Source: Candidatus Dormiibacterota bacterium
Lineage (GTDB): Bacteria; Chloroflexota; Dormibacteria; Aeolococcales; Aeolococcaceae
Reading direction: 5' to 3'
Assembly: GCA_036495095.1 (NCBI GenBank)
Contig: DASXNK010000081.1
Coordinates: 1-58,068, forward strand
DNA: 58,068 nucleotides
The notes below the pieces were generated by a model. The model made no database searches and was not told the DNA's origin. It saw only the letters and a program-made list of their open reading frames with translations. How positions within the stretch are numbered: the first letter of the stretch is position 1; each line of letters begins with the position of its first letter. Below are positions 42,099-50,275 of the stretch, piece by piece. The position numbers and the translations under genes were made by a program.

Positions 42099-42185
42099 AT
42101 GTGGCCCTCCCGAGGTGGCTCAGCGGCTCGGAGCATACCGCCAGGGTGGACGGCCGGCCCATCTCCACGTCGGCCCGATTCGGCG

Positions 42186-43931
42186 TCAGCGAGGTGCTGC
42201 GCTCGTCCGCCGGCTCGGCGAGCCGGACGGAAGGAGCAGCGCGATCAGCACCCCAACGGCACAGATGCCGGCGGTGAGCAGGAAGACGTCGTCGAGGCCG
42301 CGGCTGAAGCTCTGGTTCTGCACCGCAGCGTAGACGCCCAGGATGCGCCTCTGTCCCGCGGCGGCGATCTCGGTGAGCTGAGGGAACCCGGGCGAGACCG
42401 CGGGAAGCAGCGACCCGTTGTTGTTGAGCTGCTGCCACTGGTGCCCGATGAGGACCGATCCGAGCAGCGCCAGTCCGAGCGACGAGGCGACCCGTCCGAC
42501 GACGTTGTTGATCGCGCTGGCCTGGCCGACCATCGCGGCGGGGACGCTCGCGATGCCGGCGGTCGTGACCGGGATCAGTGCGAGGCCGACCCCCGCGTTG
42601 CGGAGGCAACTGGCGAGAATGACGGGCTCCCGCATCGTCTGCGGCGAGATCGCGTGCATCAGGTAGGCGGCGGCGCCGACGAGCAGGGTGCCGACCGCGG
42701 CCGGCCACCGCGCGCCGACGAGATCGTAGAGGCGGCCACTCAGCGGCATGATCGCCGTCACCACCAGCCCCGGCACGAGCAGCGTGAGCCCCGCCTGGAG
42801 CGCATTCAGGCCCTGCCCCTGCTGAAGGAAGAGGGGAATGTAGTAGGACCCGGCGAAGAGTCCCATGTTGAGCAGACCGCTGAGCGCCACCGAGAGGCTG
42901 AACACCCAGCCACCGAAGACGCGGAGGTCGAGGATGGGCTCCTCGACGGAGAGCTCGATGACCACGAACACCGCCAGGCAGAGTACCCCGACCGCGCCGA
43001 GCATGAGCACGCGGTACGAGGTCCAACCGAACGACGGATCCGAGCCCTCGGAGGATGCGATGAGAAGGCCGGCCAGCCCGGCCGCGATGAACAGGAAGCC
43101 GGGGAGGTCGAAACGCCGCCGGGGTCCGGCGGAGAACGGCGGAAGAATGGCGAGGACTCCCACGGTCCCCAGCACGGCGATGGGCAGGTTGACGTAGAAG
43201 ATGAGCCGCCAGCTGATGTCCTGGACGAGCCAGCCACCGAGGGTCGGGCCGATCGCGGGACCCAGGATGATGCCCAGCCCGTACACCCCCATCGCCGACC
43301 CGATCCGGGCACGGGGCACCATCTGATAGATCATCGCCTGGGCGAGCACGGGAAGCAGACCGCCTCCCAACGCCTGCACCACCCGGAACAGGATGAGGGA
43401 GTTGAGGCTCCAGGAGATGCCGCAGAGCGCCGAGCCAAGGGCGAAGACCAGGAGCGCGATCACGTAGACCCGCCGCGCACCGAAGCGGTTGCTGAGCCAG
43501 CTGCTGGTGGGGACCACCACTCCCAGCACCAGGGTGTAGCCGGTGGAGATCCACTGAACCTGGGTCGAGGTGCCGCCGAACTCACCCTGGATCCGCGAGA
43601 TGGCGACATTGACGCTGCTGGCGTTCATCAGCGCCATGAACGAACCGACGACGACCACCACGACGCCGGGCAGCCAGCTGCCGCCGGTCGCCGCAGAGGG
43701 CGCGTCCGCCGTCGGCGTGGCGGCCGCCTGCGGGGATGCCGTCGTCGCCCGCCGCTGCGGGCGTGGCACCGGGCGGTGCACGGTGCGGGGCGACCTCCGC
43801 CTCACCGACCGACGCATGTGGGGGATGGGAGAGGCCGCGGCGGGGTCCTCTGCTTCCGCCGGGTCTGCCCTCCCGGTGGGCTGCGGCACAGCGGAGCCGG
43901 GCCGGTCGCGCCCTCGACGTCGCGCCGTCAC
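42186..43931 (-). CDS. MFS multidrug exporter, DHA2 (EmrB/QacA) type
   Basis: 581 residues with 14 hydrophobic segments. DHA2 motifs: LMNASSVNVAISRIQGEFGG (motif D1-like), STGYTLVLGVVVPTSSWLSN, RFGARRVYVIALLVFALGSA (motif A) and GVYGLGIILGPAIGPTLGGW (motif C, antiporter). It exports drugs or toxic lipids with protons. The N-terminus is long, basic and Pro/Ala-rich (about 85 residues); GTG 43931 is supported by a GGAGGG ribosome site 5 bases upstream. It is followed downstream, 87 bases away, by the Tat hydrolase gene on the same strand. Confidence 0.93.
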   Translation of the reverse strand: MTARRRGRDRPGSAVPQPTGRADPAEAEDPAAASPIPHMRRSVRRRSPRTVHRPVPRPQRRATTASPQAAATPTADAPSAATGGSWLPGVVVVVVGSFMALMNASSVNVAISRIQGEFGGTSTQVQWISTGYTLVLGVVVPTSSWLSNRFGARRVYVIALLVFALGSALCGISWSLNSLILFRVVQALGGGLLPVLAQAMIYQMVPRARIGSAMGVYGLGIILGPAIGPTLGGWLVQDISWRLIFYVNLPIAVLGTVGVLAILPPFSAGPRRRFDLPGFLFIAAGLAGLLIASSEGSDPSFGWTSYRVLMLGAVGVLCLAVFVVIELSVEEPILDLRVFGGWVFSLSVALSGLLNMGLFAGSYYIPLFLQQGQGLNALQAGLTLLVPGLVVTAIMPLSGRLYDLVGARWPAAVGTLLVGAAAYLMHAISPQTMREPVILASCLRNAGVGLALIPVTTAGIASVPAAMVGQASAINNVVGRVASSLGLALLGSVLIGHQWQQLNNNGSLLPAVSPGFPQLTEIAAAGQRRILGVYAAVQNQSFSRGLDDVFLLTAGICAVGVLIALLLPSGSPSRRTSAAPR

Positions 43932-44067
43932 GACACCCTCCTGGCCCGGGGCAGCTGGACCACGCCAGTGTTCAGTGCCGGCGGTGTCAGCGAGTCGGAC
44001 TCAGGCTGAGCGCTCGCCGAACCGAGCGACGACGTCGAGCGGCGGTGCGCGCCGCGCCGGCGAGTCG

Positions 44068-44150
44068 CGGGGAGGTGCACCACGAGCACTGCGACGTGGC
44101 TGTGACGGAGCACGTTGTGACTGACACTCCCAAGGATGTGCTCATACGGC
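44068..44150 (-). pseudogene. C-terminal remnant of a universal stress protein (UspA)
   Basis: On the minus strand this short segment reads YEHILGSVSHNVLRH, SHVAVLVVHLP, the UspA C-terminal signature G-S-V-S-x-x-V-L-x4-x2-VLVV. No start codon or N-terminal Usp region precedes it (upstream is low-complexity), and the frame runs on as Arg/Ser-rich sequence to 43928. It is a decayed fragment rather than a gene. Confidence 0.5.
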
Positions 44151-44227
44151 GGCCGCCCTGGACGGGAGCGGCCGCCTGCGCGGCCGCCGCCCGTCGGGCA
44201 GTCAGGAGCCGTGACGCCGGCGATCCC

Positions 44228-44527
44228 TCAGCAGTGGTAGTAGGAGTAGTCGCGGTACCAACAACCGTCGCCACCGTGGTCCCCATCACCACCGCGCTCG
44301 CGGCCGTGATCCCCATTACCACCGTGATCCCCGTCATGGCCGTGATCACCACCACCACCGTGGTCCCCGCCATGGCCGTGATCGCCACCATGATCCTGAA
44401 CGATCGAGCTCTGGGCGGCTCCGGCGACGGTCGTCGTCGTCGCGGCGAGGGCCACCGTTCCCGTCGACACCGCGCCTGCCAGCAGGCCTGCAACCGCCAG
44501 GCCCGCGAAACGCACACTCATCCTCAT
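44228..44527 (-). CDS. Small secreted His/Asp/Gly-rich protein
   Basis: 99 residues. Signal peptide: basic start, then FAGLAVAGLLAGAVSTG and a cleavage region ALAATT near residue 30. The mature part is built of HGGDHG / GDHGHDGDHG-type repeats and ends with DGCWYRDYSYYHC, containing two Cys. Dense His and Asp suggest extracellular divalent-metal (Zn, Ni, Cu) or cation binding, but this rests on composition only. ATG 44527 is supported by GGAGG 8 bases before it. No known family. Confidence 0.68.
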   Translation of the reverse strand: MRMSVRFAGLAVAGLLAGAVSTGTVALAATTTTVAGAAQSSIVQDHGGDHGHGGDHGGGGDHGHDGDHGGNGDHGRERGGDGDHGGDGCWYRDYSYYHC

Positions 44528-44845
44528 CCTCAATCCTCCGCGTCAATTGCTTCCCGCCCATCTCCCCTGGGATTCACATCCAGGCGAGGGGTTCATCTCT
44601 GAGGATGCATCCTAGCCGATACATCTGTTCCGATGCAAGCTGCGGTCATGAGGCTATCTGAGCTCTACCGCCTGGGACGCCGCCTCCAGGACATGAGGAA
44701 CTGCCTCGGGCGATGGGAGCTCCCAGCTTGGGAACTGTACTCACGCCAACATCTCCCCATCTCCGAGCAAGGGCGGTGGTTGGGCAGCGTGACCAAACAC
44801 CGTTCCAGTGTGAACCGGGTTCTCACCGACGCTCTGGCTGACGGG
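44528..44845. other. Intergenic region with no supported gene
   Basis: These 318 bases between the His-rich secreted protein and the NarL-type regulator hold the ribosome site and leader of the former. A plus-strand frame from 44648 reads MRLSELYRLGRRLQDM, vaguely MarR-like in its first residues, but it loses any pattern after about 20 codons. I see no RNA gene, terminator or repeat. Confidence 0.4.
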
Positions 44846-45481
44846 TCAGAGGAGGCCCTCGCGGTTGGCGAGCATCGCCGCCTCGACCCGGTTGCGGACC
44901 CCGAGCCTGCGGAAGATCTCCTGCACGTGCGTCTTCACGGTGTTCTCGCTGAGATGGAGGCGCGCGGCGATCTCTCCGTTCGAGAGGCCCTCGCTCATCA
45001 GCCGCAGGATGCGCATCTGCGGTTCGCTGAGCGCGGGGCGGGCCGTGGTCGCCGCCGCACCCCTGCCGCGGATCCGCTCGAGCATCGGACCGACCACCGT
45101 GGTCGCGATCACCGCCTCGCCGCGGTGGACGGCGCGGATGCTCCGGCTGAGGTCGAAGCGCTCGATATCCTTGACGATGTAGCCGCGGGCGCCGGCCCGG
45201 ATCGCCTCGACGACGAGGTCGTCGTCGGTGTAGACGGTGAGCATGATCGTCTTGACCTCGGGGTGCCTGCGGGTGAGGCGGCGGCACGCCTCGGCGCCAC
45301 CGATGCCGGGCAGGCGGACGTCGAGCAGGATGATGTCGGGTCGGGTGCGCTCCACGAGGTCGCCGAGGTCGTCCGCCGACCGGCTCTCGGCGACGATCTC
45401 GAAGTCGTCCTCCGCCTGGAGCATGGCGCGCAGACCCTCACGGACCATCTCGTGATCGTCGATGAGAGCGATGCGGATCAT
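44846..45481 (-). CDS. NarL/LuxR-family response regulator
   Basis: 211 residues. Receiver: LIDDHEMVREGLRAML with phospho-acceptor D54 in IILLDVRLPG and Lys in GYIVKDIERF. The C-terminal LuxR HTH reads LSEPQMRILRLMSEGLSNGE then IAARLHLSENTVKTHVQEIF and RRLGVRNRVEA. ATG 45481 overlaps the kinase stop (ATGA), so the pair is coupled. It probably activates genes in response to the GAF-linked signal of the kinase. Confidence 0.94.
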   Translation of the reverse strand: MIRIALIDDHEMVREGLRAMLQAEDDFEIVAESRSADDLGDLVERTRPDIILLDVRLPGIGGAEACRRLTRRHPEVKTIMLTVYTDDDLVVEAIRAGARGYIVKDIERFDLSRSIRAVHRGEAVIATTVVGPMLERIRGRGAAATTARPALSEPQMRILRLMSEGLSNGEIAARLHLSENTVKTHVQEIFRRLGVRNRVEAAMLANREGLL

Positions 45482-46737
45482 TCGCCCTCCGGCCGCAGGG
45501 GGACGTGCACCCTGATCAGAAACCCGCGCTCGTCGCCGTTGCGACAGGTGAAGGTCCCTCCGATCTCCTCGACGCGACGGCGCAGGTTGCGCAGGCCGTA
45601 GTGGAGATAGCTGTCACCGTAGCCCTCGAGGACCTCCTCCGATGCTCCCTCGCCGTCGTCCTGGATGGCGAGGTCGACATGGTCGTCGGCGTAGGTCAGG
45701 CTGACGTGCACCCGCTGGGCATGCGCGTGTTTGACCACGTTGGCCAGCGCCTCCCGAGCCACGGAGAGGAGGACGTCCTCCACCTCCTCGACGCCCGCCG
45801 CCGGCACCCCACTCACGCTGAGGTCCACGTCGAGCCCGTGCTCGCGCGCGGCGGCGCGGAGCATGGCTCCGATCGCTCCGTGGAGGTCGGTGTTCGGGCG
45901 CAGCTCGGAGAGCTGGAAGACGACCTGGCGGAGCTCCTCCGCGGTGGTCGTGATCTGGCGTTGCACCTCGCTGACGGTCTCGCGGACGGGAGGATCGAGA
46001 TCGTGCCCCAATAGTGCGTTCAGCTTCAGCCCGGTGCCGAACAGGCTCTGGCCGATGTGGTCGTGCAGGCCCGAGGCGATGCGTGCACGCTCGTGGGCGA
46101 GGAGGCGATCCTTCTCCAGCCCGTCGAGCCGCGCATGGAGCTGCTGCAGGCCGTCGATCATCTCGCGCTGACGCTCGTAAAGACGCGCGTTGTCGATGGC
46201 GACCGCCACCTGGTTGGCGAACGTCGACATCAGCTGCTCGTCCCCGGCGTGGTAGCCGCCCGGCTTGTTGGCGACACCGTTCATCCCGATGACCTCGGAC
46301 CCGACCCGGAGCGGCACGCCGAGGAACCGGCGCACCGGTGGATGTCCCCGAGGCTGCCCCACCCGGTGGGGATCCCGGGGCACGTCGTTGGAGACGACGG
46401 GGCGGTCCTCGAGGATGGCGGTGCTGAAGACGTTCGGGCGCAGCGGCATCGTCCGGAATCGGTCGAAGAACCCGGGGTCCGGCTCGAAGCCCCTGACCGC
46501 GACCATCTCGAGATGCTCGCGCCGGTGGTCCGCCAGGCCGATGAAGCCGAACTCGGACCCGGTCAGCGCCAGACAGTAACCGAGGACCCGGTCGTACACC
46601 GCGGGCAGCTCGTGCAGTGCCGCGATCTCGACCGAGATCCAGTACAGCGACTCGATCTGCTCGTGGTAGTCCTGGCTGCCCAGGTCGGTCAGGGTGGGCT
46701 CCTCTCCGGGTAGGCCGGCGGCGCGGTTCTCAGCCAT
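45478..46737 (-). CDS. GAF-domain sensor histidine kinase (NarL-system type)
   Basis: 419 residues, soluble. A GAF domain spans about residues 30-190 (GYCLALTGSEFGFIGLADHR, FLGVPLRVGSEVIGMNGVAN). A HisKA_3 dimerisation segment follows with His in ASGLHDHIGQSLFGTGLKL and a HATPase domain (VAREALANVVKHAHAQRV, DDGEGA, LHYGLRNLRRRVEEIGGTF). GAF suggests sensing of a small molecule or redox cofactor; no heme Cys/His motif is evident. ATG 46737 lies directly at the 3' end of a group II intron, so its leader is provided by the intron. Confidence 0.9.
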   Translation of the reverse strand: MAENRAAGLPGEEPTLTDLGSQDYHEQIESLYWISVEIAALHELPAVYDRVLGYCLALTGSEFGFIGLADHRREHLEMVAVRGFEPDPGFFDRFRTMPLRPNVFSTAILEDRPVVSNDVPRDPHRVGQPRGHPPVRRFLGVPLRVGSEVIGMNGVANKPGGYHAGDEQLMSTFANQVAVAIDNARLYERQREMIDGLQQLHARLDGLEKDRLLAHERARIASGLHDHIGQSLFGTGLKLNALLGHDLDPPVRETVSEVQRQITTTAEELRQVVFQLSELRPNTDLHGAIGAMLRAAAREHGLDVDLSVSGVPAAGVEEVEDVLLSVAREALANVVKHAHAQRVHVSLTYADDHVDLAIQDDGEGASEEVLEGYGDSYLHYGLRNLRRRVEEIGGTFTCRNGDERGFLIRVHVPLRPEGE

Positions 46738-46741
46738 GGTG

Positions 46742-47315
46742 CTGAGCCCGTCTCCGGCGGCCCCCCTCAGAACCGTGCGCGCGGTTTTCCCGCACACCGC
46801 TCCCCGGGCAGTCGAGTCCCGGCATTCCACCGCGCCACCGGCGTTGGCCGTGGATCCAAGCGGTGGCAGCGGGCATCGACGTGGTCCCGGAGGGGAGCGG
46901 GTGAGTGGCCCACGTGGACGTGGGCAAGCCCGCAGCCGTTCCCGTTGCGACCGCACACCCGGCTCGAGGCCCTTCGCTCCGGTGAGGTTGTGCTGTCCTC
47001 ACCATCATCACTACGGTAAGGCCTCTTCCGACTTCCGCTCGACTCTCCCTACCGGGCACCGTGGGCTGGCAACCCACGGCCTTCTGAGCCGGTGCCGAGA
47101 CGGATCTCTCCTGTTGCCGGTCAGGCCGTGCGCGCGTGCCACTCCCTGTACCCCGGAGGGACCCGGCAGACGTTTTGCTCCCTCCGATGAGGCTCTTGGC
47201 ACCCCGCTCAGCCGCCGGGTTCTCACCCGCCGACCGGGGCCTGCTACCGGGCGCTCCAGTACCTACCCGGGCGGGACTCACACCCGCTGGTCCGACCAAC
47301 CTACCAGAACGCAAC
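46742..47315 (-). mobile_element. Group II intron, bacterial class C-like, without ORF
   Basis: Minus-strand RNA of about 574 nt with group II hallmarks. Domain V at 46768-46802 reads GAGCGGTGTGCGGGAAAACC then GCGCGCACGGTTCTG, with the catalytic AGC and the class C closing GTTCTGAGGGGG. Domain I blocks GTGTGAGTCCCGCCCGG (47283-47267) and GGGTGAGAACCC (47228-47217) and the GAGCGGAAG segment near 47035 match the ribozyme parts of class C introns. No reverse transcriptase remains in domain IV. The 5' end near 47315 (GTTGCG) is estimated; the 3' end lies 0-10 bases from the kinase ATG. Confidence 0.78.
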
Positions 47316-47559
47316 ATCTCGACAGTCTATGTTGACACCCCGGCGTGATCCCAACCATCCCGCTCGGGTGAGCGCCCTCACCCTGTCAGGTGGTCCGAAG
47401 GGGTGAGCACGGTCCTGCCGAATGACCACGGCGATCTCACTCGCATTAGCGATGACACTGCAGTCGCGGACTGCGACAGTGGACCGGCGGAGAGCGACCC
47501 GGCAGGTCACGCGGGGGCGGCCCGGGTCGCCGGACAACGTGTGCACACCGGGACAGCGC

Positions 47560-48249
47560 ATGACCATCGAAGGAGAGTTGCAGGGGCTCCGGATCGGCGA
47601 GCCCGCCCTGGGGGACGAGGTCTGGGCCGAGTTGCTCGCCGGCGCCGGCGTCCGCCGGGTCCCGCCGCGGAGGCGTGTCCTCGCGCCCACGTCCCCGCCC
47701 TCCGTCGCCGTCGTCGTGCACGGCCTCGTCCGGGTCTTCATGTGGACCGCGCGCCGCACCCCCGTGACCATCGGCTACGCGAGGCACGGCCGGCTGGTCG
47801 GCCCCGGTGCGCTGCTCTCGAGCGGCAAGATCGCCGCCGAGGCCGTGGTCACGAGCACCGTCGCCCTGGTGCCCGCCGACCATCTCCGCGACACCCTGCT
47901 CCGGCGTCCGCAGGCGGCGTGGACGCTGGTGGAGTGGGCGCAGCGCTGGTATGCAGCCGCGCTGACCACCGCGATCGAGGGCATGTCCGCGCCGCTCAGC
48001 ATCCGCGTCGCCCGCCATCTCCTCGACATGTCGATGCTCACGCCCGGCGACGAAACCATCGCCCCGGTCACCCACCAGCACCTGGCCGACGCCGTCGGAA
48101 CAGCGCGCGAGGTCGTCACCCGGGCTCTCGGCGAGTTCCGCGAGCATGGACTGGTGATCACGCGACGGAGACACGTCGTCCTCCGCAATCCGCAGGGAAT
48201 GGCGCGTTTCGCGGCGGGACAGGACCCGCTGCTGCGGGACCCGGACTGA
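47560..48249 (+). CDS. Crp/Fnr-family transcriptional regulator
   Basis: 229 residues. An N-terminal cyclic-nucleotide-binding-like beta-roll (VRRVPPRRRVLAPTSPPSVA, VVVHGLVRVFMW, YARHGRLVGPGALLSSGK) is followed by a Crp-type HTH (THQHLADAVGTAREVVTRAL, GEFREHGLVITRR). Residues that bind cAMP are not clear, and no Fnr Cys cluster is present. ATG 47560 was chosen because it begins the conserved domain; longer frames to 47422 lack a ribosome site. Targets are unknown. It is divergent from the kinase/intron unit. Confidence 0.85.
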   Translation: MTIEGELQGLRIGEPALGDEVWAELLAGAGVRRVPPRRRVLAPTSPPSVAVVVHGLVRVFMWTARRTPVTIGYARHGRLVGPGALLSSGKIAAEAVVTSTVALVPADHLRDTLLRRPQAAWTLVEWAQRWYAAALTTAIEGMSAPLSIRVARHLLDMSMLTPGDETIAPVTHQHLADAVGTAREVVTRALGEFREHGLVITRRRHVVLRNPQGMARFAAGQDPLLRDPD

Positions 48250-48281
48250 GTCCCGTGACCAGGGAACGGCCGGAGTGCTAG

Positions 48282-48492
48282 CGTCCCCCGCCGTCGCCGC
48301 CATCGACGTGCCGGACAGCGGCCACCTGCGTGCCGACGTCCGGCAGTACCTGGCCAACGCCTGCACGGCGCTGGAGCATCCGCTGGTCTGCCGCATCCTG
48401 CCCGACCTGCTGGCCGGGCCGCTGTACTGGCGGATGGTCGTGGTCCGGACGCCGACCGACGACAACTACTTCGACCGCCTCACCGACAAGAC
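48282..48492 (+). pseudogene. Internally deleted TetR-family C-terminal remnant
   Basis: The frame reads VPDSGHLRADVRQYLANACT, ALEHPLVCRI, LPDLLAGPLYWRMVVVRTPT, DDNYFDRLTDKT, which matches the start and the end of the TetR_C_11-type ligand domain (VPDTGSLRGD ... LLAGPLYYR ... D-x-YFDRL) with its middle missing. The N-terminal HTH is absent. It is a fragment between the Crp-like gene and the APH gene. Recognition is by motif only. Confidence 0.55.
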
Positions 48493-48512
48493 GTCTTCGG
48501 ACTGGCGCAGGA

Positions 48513-49376
48513 CTAGGGCAACTGCCAATCGCCCCACTCCTCCAGCCAATCGACGAGGTGCCGCACGTATCGCTCGAGATGCAGCGGGTGTTCCGGCGAG
48601 TAACGATCCAGGAACGTCGCGGCGAGCGGCTCGACGCTGAACGCCCGATACCAGACGCCTGCGCGTCGGTACGTCTCGGAATCCACGGCGCCGCGGACGT
48701 TCCTCCAGCCGTGCCATCCCATCCACATCGCGTCGATCGCCGGGTCGAACGCGTGGGCCACATCCCAGTCGAGGACACCGATCACCGTGCCGTCCGCGCC
48801 CCAGTGGACGTTTCCACCGCAGAGGTCGCCGTGGACCAGTGCGTCGGGGACCGGGTCCAGGGCGAGCACGTCCTCGACGCGCCGCCGGGCATTGTCGCGC
48901 CACCTCTCCGGCAAGCGCGGGATGACCGCTTCGATCATGAGCTCCACCCACTGCGGCCCGCCGGAGTATTCGTGCGGTGTGTTGAGAACCGCACGCAGCT
49001 CCGGAGTGATAGGAACCACCCGCAGAGCCTCGAGAAGACCTCCGATGGCGGACGGATCCCCTTCGCCCACGGCGAGCCCCTCACCGGCGATCCACGAGAC
49101 GGCGACTGCGGCCCGCTCGCCGAACATCGTCACCGGCGTGAGCGGCTCGGGAACCGCGAACGGCAGCCCGGAAGCTGCAAGCAACCGCAGCCGTTCGGTC
49201 CTTCGGCCCATGGCCTCCGAGGCGGGCGCACGCTTGGCGATCCGAACCGCGGCGACACCCGGGATCGTGACGACGTAGTGGAACGTGCCCTGTGCAAGGC
49301 GGGCGGCCTCGAGCGGAGCGCCGGGGACGAGGGCGTCGGCGATCTCCAGCAGATCCGCAGGAACGGGCTCGGTCAT
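48513..49376 (-). CDS. Aminoglycoside phosphotransferase (APH)-fold kinase
   Basis: 287 residues. Kinase core motifs: ALVHGDLCGGNVHWGADG (Brenner motif with catalytic Asp) and VIGVLDWDVAHAFDPAID (metal-binding Asp). The N-lobe has VAAVRIAKRAPASEAMGRR with ATP Lys. APH-fold kinases phosphorylate aminoglycosides, choline, homoserine or other small molecules; the substrate cannot be told. ATG 49376. No resistance context is present. Confidence 0.83.
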   Translation of the reverse strand: MTEPVPADLLEIADALVPGAPLEAARLAQGTFHYVVTIPGVAAVRIAKRAPASEAMGRRTERLRLLAASGLPFAVPEPLTPVTMFGERAAVAVSWIAGEGLAVGEGDPSAIGGLLEALRVVPITPELRAVLNTPHEYSGGPQWVELMIEAVIPRLPERWRDNARRRVEDVLALDPVPDALVHGDLCGGNVHWGADGTVIGVLDWDVAHAFDPAIDAMWMGWHGWRNVRGAVDSETYRRAGVWYRAFSVEPLAATFLDRYSPEHPLHLERYVRHLVDWLEEWGDWQLP

Positions 49377-49458
49377 GTCCTCAGCCGTCTGAGCCGCAGC
49401 ACCGCCGACTTCGACCTCCTCGCGATCGGCTCGACGGTCGCCGGAGGTTCGTCGCTGG

Positions 49459-50250
49459 TCACCGTCGCAGGTGCTGGCGACATCGACCTGGTGCTATATC
49501 TTGAGCATGTGCGCTGGCACACATGTCGGTGAGCGACTCACCTCGAGCCTGGCCCGACGGCTCCTGCTGAGCAGCCCCCTGGTCGGGGAGCGCGGCCTCG
49601 GCCTCCTGGCGATCGAGGAGGAGCAGGCGCAAACTGCGTGCCAGCCACAACTCATAGGTGTCGGCCTCCCAGCCCCGTTCGGCCGTGAGGATCCGATATA
49701 CCTCCGGCGACATCAGCAGGTACACGATGTCAGCGGCATGGCGTTCCTCGACTTCTGGGGACAATGCGCGTCGGGCTGCGAGGCCCGCGGCGATTCGAGA
49801 CTGCCCCGCATGCCGCTGACGCCGAATCTCCGTCAGCATCTCCGCGGCTTCCTGGTCCACGCTGGAAGCCGTCGCGAGCGTGTGCTGCAGATCGGCTGAC
49901 CGTTCGAGCAGCTCGCGCGCGTGACGGGCGAACGAATCCAGGAATAGGCGCGGATCGGGTTCAGACAGCGCGGCGCGAACTCGGGGTCGGTCGACGAACG
50001 CGATCGGCTCATCGTCCCCACCCAACGCTGCATCGACGACAGCGGCAAGGATCCCCCGCTTCGAGCCGAACAGACGATAGACGGTGGTGGGGGGCGTCCT
50101 CGCCGCGCGCGAGATGGCATCGACCGTGGTGGCCGGATACCCCGCCTCGATGAACAGCGCTGTCGCTGCGTCGATGACCTCGCGGCGGGTGAGCCGTGAG
50201 TGGGCTGCACGGCGCGAGTTGTCGTAGGGGCGCTTGACAGGGGTCGGCAT
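49459..50250 (-). CDS. TetR/AcrR-family regulator
   Basis: 263 residues. HTH: VIDAATALFIEAGYPATTVD, AISRAARTPPTTVYRLFGSK. The C-terminal domain has SFARHARELLERSADLQHTL and ADIVYLLMSPEVYRILTAER. The last 30 residues are long and low-complexity, perhaps run-on. The gene diverges from the FAD monooxygenase with 21 bases between starts, so it probably represses that gene and itself through a palindrome at its promoter. Confidence 0.9.
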   Translation of the reverse strand: MPTPVKRPYDNSRRAAHSRLTRREVIDAATALFIEAGYPATTVDAISRAARTPPTTVYRLFGSKRGILAAVVDAALGGDDEPIAFVDRPRVRAALSEPDPRLFLDSFARHARELLERSADLQHTLATASSVDQEAAEMLTEIRRQRHAGQSRIAAGLAARRALSPEVEERHAADIVYLLMSPEVYRILTAERGWEADTYELWLARSLRLLLLDRQEAEAALPDQGAAQQEPSGQARGESLTDMCASAHAQDIAPGRCRQHLRR

Positions 50251-50275
50251 ATTGGCGATAGTATCACTCTTGTGA
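50234..50275 (+). promoter_or_regulatory. Promoter and possible operator of the FAD monooxygenase; leaderless start
   Basis: A perfect -35 TTGACA (50234-50239), 17 bases, then GATAGT (50257-50262). Transcription would begin about 50270, only about 2 bases from GTG 50272, with no ribosome site between, so the mRNA is probably leaderless. GATAGTATC (50257-50265) and TCACTCTTGTGA (50264-50275) are small inverted repeats that could bind the divergent TetR. Confidence 0.5.

Noticed and set aside
44648-44720. A plus-strand frame beginning MRLSELYRLGRRLQDM, faintly like a MarR N-terminus
   Set aside because: The pattern stops after about 20 codons, and the rest reads through the NarL regulator gene on the opposite strand.
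49380-49532. A frame reading TADFDLLAIGSTVAGGSSLVT, resembling the start of a flavoprotein (FDLLVIGxGxAG)
   Set aside because: It has no start codon, lacks the GxGxxG loop and ends within 50 residues; the similarity is probably chance.
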